The notes under the pieces were generated by a model. That model saw only the letters and a program-made list of their open reading frames with translations. It ran no database searches and was not told the origin of the DNA. Shown here piece after piece: positions 29,922 to 32,044 of a DNA stretch of 32,044 nucleotides. How positions within the stretch are numbered: the first letter of the stretch is position 1; each line of letters begins with the position of its first letter. Source of the DNA: a virus; the IMG/VR virus record IMGVR_UViG_3300038825_001314, positions 3,503-35,546 of that record; one strand, 5' to 3'. The translations under genes and the position numbers were made by a program.

Positions 29922-30380
29922 TCAGCCACCTTTCTGTTTGTTTTGTGAATTGCTGCGTATCACGTCATCACCGCGCTTAACCGTCACGTTGCCACCCTCT
30001 ACGTCCACGCGCATGGGTTGCTCCTCGCGGTCCAGCTTATCCAGCTTTTCGATGAGTTGATTGATGACTGCAAACTCTGGGCGCTCTTGCTTGTCGGTAG
30101 CGCCAGCGATGTTTGACAACATCGATATGAGGGCTGTAAGGGAGGATCCCAACAGACCCATGACTGCTGCGATTTTAGCCTCTTCTAAATAGAGGCTTGC
30201 TATAATACCGAGGCTGGCGATGAGCGTTATGTAGATGAGCCCATGCTTGCCTATTGATTTACCCGCGACCTCTTTCGCCGAAGATGCCGCCTCCAAACGC
30301 GCTAACTCTGCGCGCACTTCTTCTTTGTAATATGCGATGGTCCGTTTAAGCTTCGACTTCTCCTCATCGCTGGGAGCCAT
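29922..30380 (-). CDS. Two-span membrane protein, holin candidate (152 aa)
   Basis: 152 residues. The N-terminal 45 residues are a charged helix (KLKRTIAYYKEEVRAELARLE). Two hydrophobic spans are seen near 48-65 (LIYITLIASLGIIASLYL) and 70-90 (IAAVMGLLGSSLTALISML). The tail is polar with a beta segment (MRVDVEGGNVTVKRGDDVI). Two spans with cytoplasmic ends would suit a class II holin-like pore or another membrane complex. It overlaps the 57-aa gene by one base. No family recognised. Confidence 0.6.
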   Translation of the reverse strand: MAPSDEEKSKLKRTIAYYKEEVRAELARLEAASSAKEVAGKSIGKHGLIYITLIASLGIIASLYLEEAKIAAVMGLLGSSLTALISMLSNIAGATDKQERPEFAVINQLIEKLDKLDREEQPMRVDVEGGNVTVKRGDDVIRSNSQNKQKGG

Positions 30381-30553
30381 TAATCTCCTTCGCTAAAGTA
30401 GAATCCTAATACAGCGCCGTAGATACCCACGAGGGTTGTTGCATCCACCTCATCGGCCCACGCCGCTTCATACACTACAAGCGCAGTCAGCGACAATGCG
30501 ATTATCTGTCTAATGCGCGCCTTCGTAAAGAAATTGCTTATCACTTCGCTCAT
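30380..30553 (-). CDS. Small membrane protein (57 aa), holin-like
   Basis: 57 residues too short for usual gene-length cut-offs; TAATG overlaps on both sides. MSEVISNFFTKARIRQ is followed by a hydrophobic span (IIALSLTALVVYEAAWA) and a second weaker one (TTLVGIYGAVLGFYF). It is next to the 152-aa membrane protein, so the two may form a holin/antiholin or a lysis pair; this is inferred from topology and adjacency. Confidence 0.6.
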   Translation of the reverse strand: MSEVISNFFTKARIRQIIALSLTALVVYEAAWADEVDATTLVGIYGAVLGFYFSEGD

Positions 30554-30906
30554 TACTCTACGCTACTCCACGGAGCGGTCTGCTCGCGAGGTGCGCTTGC
30601 ACGAGCCTGTAACTGCGCCTCTAAGCCACTCTGCTGCTCTTGCCCCCATGCGGTAAGCTGATCAATAGCGCGCTGTGGTAGGCCAGTCAGCGCGTCTAAC
30701 GCGACATAGTCATCAGCGGTCAGACTGCTCAGATCGAGTGAGATCCACGGATCTGTGGAAGCCACCTCGCCTGTGTCCGTGTCCGTGGCCTTAGCGATGC
30801 ATACAACGGCACTTATGCAATCGGTCTGGACGCTGCCGTCACCGAGGGTTTCTGTGCCGACGCGGATGCGGTCTGTGATGGTCAAATCATGGCTGTACGT
30901 TGGCAT
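30553..30906 (-). CDS. Hypothetical late protein (117 aa)
   Basis: 117 residues. The N-terminal part is beta-rich (YSHDLTITDRIRVGTETLGDG, TDCISAVVCIAKATDTDTG, TDPWISLDLSSLTADDYVAL). The C-terminal part is helical and Gln-rich. The TDRIRVGTETLxDG pattern recurs in small phage proteins next to tail fibres, which are uncharacterised as far as I know. Probably a minor tail or baseplate component. Start with its own ATG four bases after the neighbour's stop. Confidence 0.6.
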   Translation of the reverse strand: MPTYSHDLTITDRIRVGTETLGDGSVQTDCISAVVCIAKATDTDTGEVASTDPWISLDLSSLTADDYVALDALTGLPQRAIDQLTAWGQEQQSGLEAQLQARASAPREQTAPWSSVE

Positions 30907-30909
30907 TGT

Positions 30910-31167
30910 CTATTCTCCTATTTGCTGTGATGCGATGTGTGCCGCATACGCATCTTTGATGTCTTGTGTCCATACTGCCCCTGCAATCGCTTGCACCTCT
31001 GCGCTCTCACCGCTTACATCTGCGTCTGGTGCGAGTGCTTTGCGATGGAATGCGCGAGTCAACTCTTCGCCATCGCGCTCTACTACGGTGGCCGTGCGGA
31101 CTTGTATGTGCTTGAACTGTCCCACGACTTCAATCTTGTCTTCTTCTGTGCGTTCGGTTAATGCCAT
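30910..31167 (-). CDS. Hypothetical tail-fibre-adjacent protein (85 aa)
   Basis: 85 residues from ATG 31167 (AGGAGA seven bases upstream; a longer frame to 31200 overlaps the tail fibre). The body reads ALTERTEEDKIEVVGQFKHI, then VRTATVVERDGEELTRAFHRK, a beta-rich segment that I associate with small conserved proteins downstream of phage tail fibres. The C-terminus is helical (TQDIKDAYAAHIASQQIGE). Role unknown; possibly fibre assembly. Confidence 0.6.
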   Translation of the reverse strand: MALTERTEEDKIEVVGQFKHIQVRTATVVERDGEELTRAFHRKALAPDADVSGESAEVQAIAGAVWTQDIKDAYAAHIASQQIGE

Positions 31168-31178
31168 TGGTAGTCTCC

Positions 31179-32044
31179 TTATGCAGTCCTGTATGTCCAC
31201 GACACATACATAAAAAATGACGTTGACGTTATAGCTGTATTTAGAACATTTTCATAGTTTGCGTTGTCTTTCATTGCACGACACGTTGACGTTGTATTAC
31301 CGCTCCCAATATTCCACGCGACTTGCACGGTCCCAGTTGGCAAGTCTATAAAACCAAAGTTGCCAAAATTCCCTGCATACCAAACACTGGTGCTATTTTC
31401 TGTCGCAAAAGGAAATCCACTCACGTCTAATGGTGTGCCGTCCATCGACGTAATGCTACTCAATGTTATGTAACAACTGGCGTGTACTAATTGCCCTATT
31501 TTTACATATGTGCCACTATTTTGACCATACGTTCCAGTAAACCCATCTATCGTAGGTGTCCACGTCCCAATTTCGTAGTCCGACAAGGCGTTATTAGAAG
31601 AAGTATCTCCGTTGAACGTGATGCCGCCAGAGGAGAGGATGCGAAGGCGTTCAGTTCCACCCGTTGTGACAGCTATTGTATTGGTAGTAGGCCAATAAAT
31701 ACCTGTATCGACATCGCCTTTTTCGCATAGTCCGGGAGTTGTAGCATTTCGTCCATCAATCGCAATACCACCGTTGACGTTTAATTTATTTGTGCCATAT
31801 ACGCTCGTAGTGCCAACAAGCAGATTCCCAGACGAGTCGATGCGTGCGCGTTCGGCTCCACCAACAGCAAACCGCAGATACCCTCCACCGTTTACGTCGA
31901 TGCCAAAATTGCCGCTCGTGTCGAGGTAGCCGAGATAGGAATTTGCGCCAGAGGTAGATTCATCGAGCCGCAATGCGCTGGCTGAACTCGCTCCAGATGC
32001 GTGTATTTTAGTCGATGGCGAGGACGTGCCCAATCCAATCAGAC
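31179..32044 (-). CDS. Tail fibre/receptor-binding protein, partial (N-terminus beyond the window)
   Basis: The frame is open to base 32044 without a start (reading LIGLGTSSPSTKIHASG at the edge), so the N-terminus is missing. About 287 residues are in the window. Motifs of phage fibres are clear: the GLGTSSPSTK lead, short beta repeats with ARIDSSGNLLVGTT and ERLRILSSGGITFNGDT, then YEIGTWTPTIDGF and a beta-rich, Asn/Thr-rich C-terminal region. No S74 chaperone domain is seen at the end (it stops at SWTYRTA). It would mediate host-surface attachment. Confidence 0.75.
   Translation of the reverse strand, partial: LIGLGTSSPSTKIHASGASSASALRLDESTSGANSYLGYLDTSGNFGIDVNGGGYLRFAVGGAERARIDSSGNLLVGTTSVYGTNKLNVNGGIAIDGRNATTPGLCEKGDVDTGIYWPTTNTIAVTTGGTERLRILSSGGITFNGDTSSNNALSDYEIGTWTPTIDGFTGTYGQNSGTYVKIGQLVHASCYITLSSITSMDGTPLDVSGFPFATENSTSVWYAGNFGNFGFIDLPTGTVQVAWNIGSGNTTSTCRAMKDNANYENVLNTAITSTSFFMYVSWTYRTA

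Noticed and set aside
31179-32044. Diversity-generating retroelement target at the tail fibre
   Set aside because: No reverse transcriptase or template repeat is present in the window.

Overview
The window is most of a temperate tailed bacteriophage genome with a short-tailed (podovirus-like) gene set. It has a terminase, portal, scaffold, capsid, connector and tail module, very large repeat-rich virion proteins, a tyrosine integrase beside a tRNA gene, a helix-turn-helix repressor, and two tRNA genes. Both ends are cut inside genes read on the minus strand: a virion protein runs off base 1 and a tail-fibre-like protein runs off base 32044. The window is therefore a slice of a longer, probably circular or circularly permuted genome, and a short segment joining the two ends is missing. 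The host cannot be named. Several small families (for example the 85-, 117-, 97- and 39-residue proteins near the tail fibre) look like those I associate with aquatic podoviruses, but that is recollection and not a search.

Layout. (1) 1-15967, minus: late structural operon read leftwards from terS (15967), through a 56-aa basic protein, terL, portal, an FmdB-type zinc ribbon, scaffold, major capsid, decoration protein, connector/tail proteins, a 1435-aa repeat protein and further virion proteins. Genes are mostly coupled by ATGA or TAATG overlaps. (2) 16040-17150: a gene-free, GCGC-rich block with repeats and hairpins, next to terS. (3) 17151-18951, minus: early leftward cluster of small, mostly membrane proteins around a cysteine-rich 225-aa protein. 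(4) 18952-19373: gene-free control region with a perfect 8-bp palindrome, a 42-bp alternating purine/pyrimidine tract, four spaced repeats and a terminator. (5) 19374-20713: tandem ribbon-helix-helix proteins divergent from a helix-turn-helix repressor. (6) 20816-26668, plus: early rightward operon with an SSB-like protein, a DUF1064 nuclease, coiled-coil proteins, an M15 peptidase, many small ORFs and a small DNA methyltransferase. (7) 26646-27718, minus: integrase and tRNA-Val, the probable attP region. (8) 27788-32044, minus: continuation of the late operon across the missing junction, with a phosphoesterase, tRNA-Met, several small membrane proteins (holin candidates) and a tail fibre.

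Two observations stand out. The large terminase has its Walker A motif split by a +1 frame change (an in-frame TAA exactly before the P-loop lysine), which could be programmed frameshifting, a mutation or an assembly error. The metallophosphoesterase appears circularly permuted: its GHxH half precedes its DxH/GD/GNHD half. No replicative polymerase, helicase or phage RNA polymerase is visible, so replication probably relies on host machinery with phage SSB and cis sites, unless those genes lie in the missing segment.
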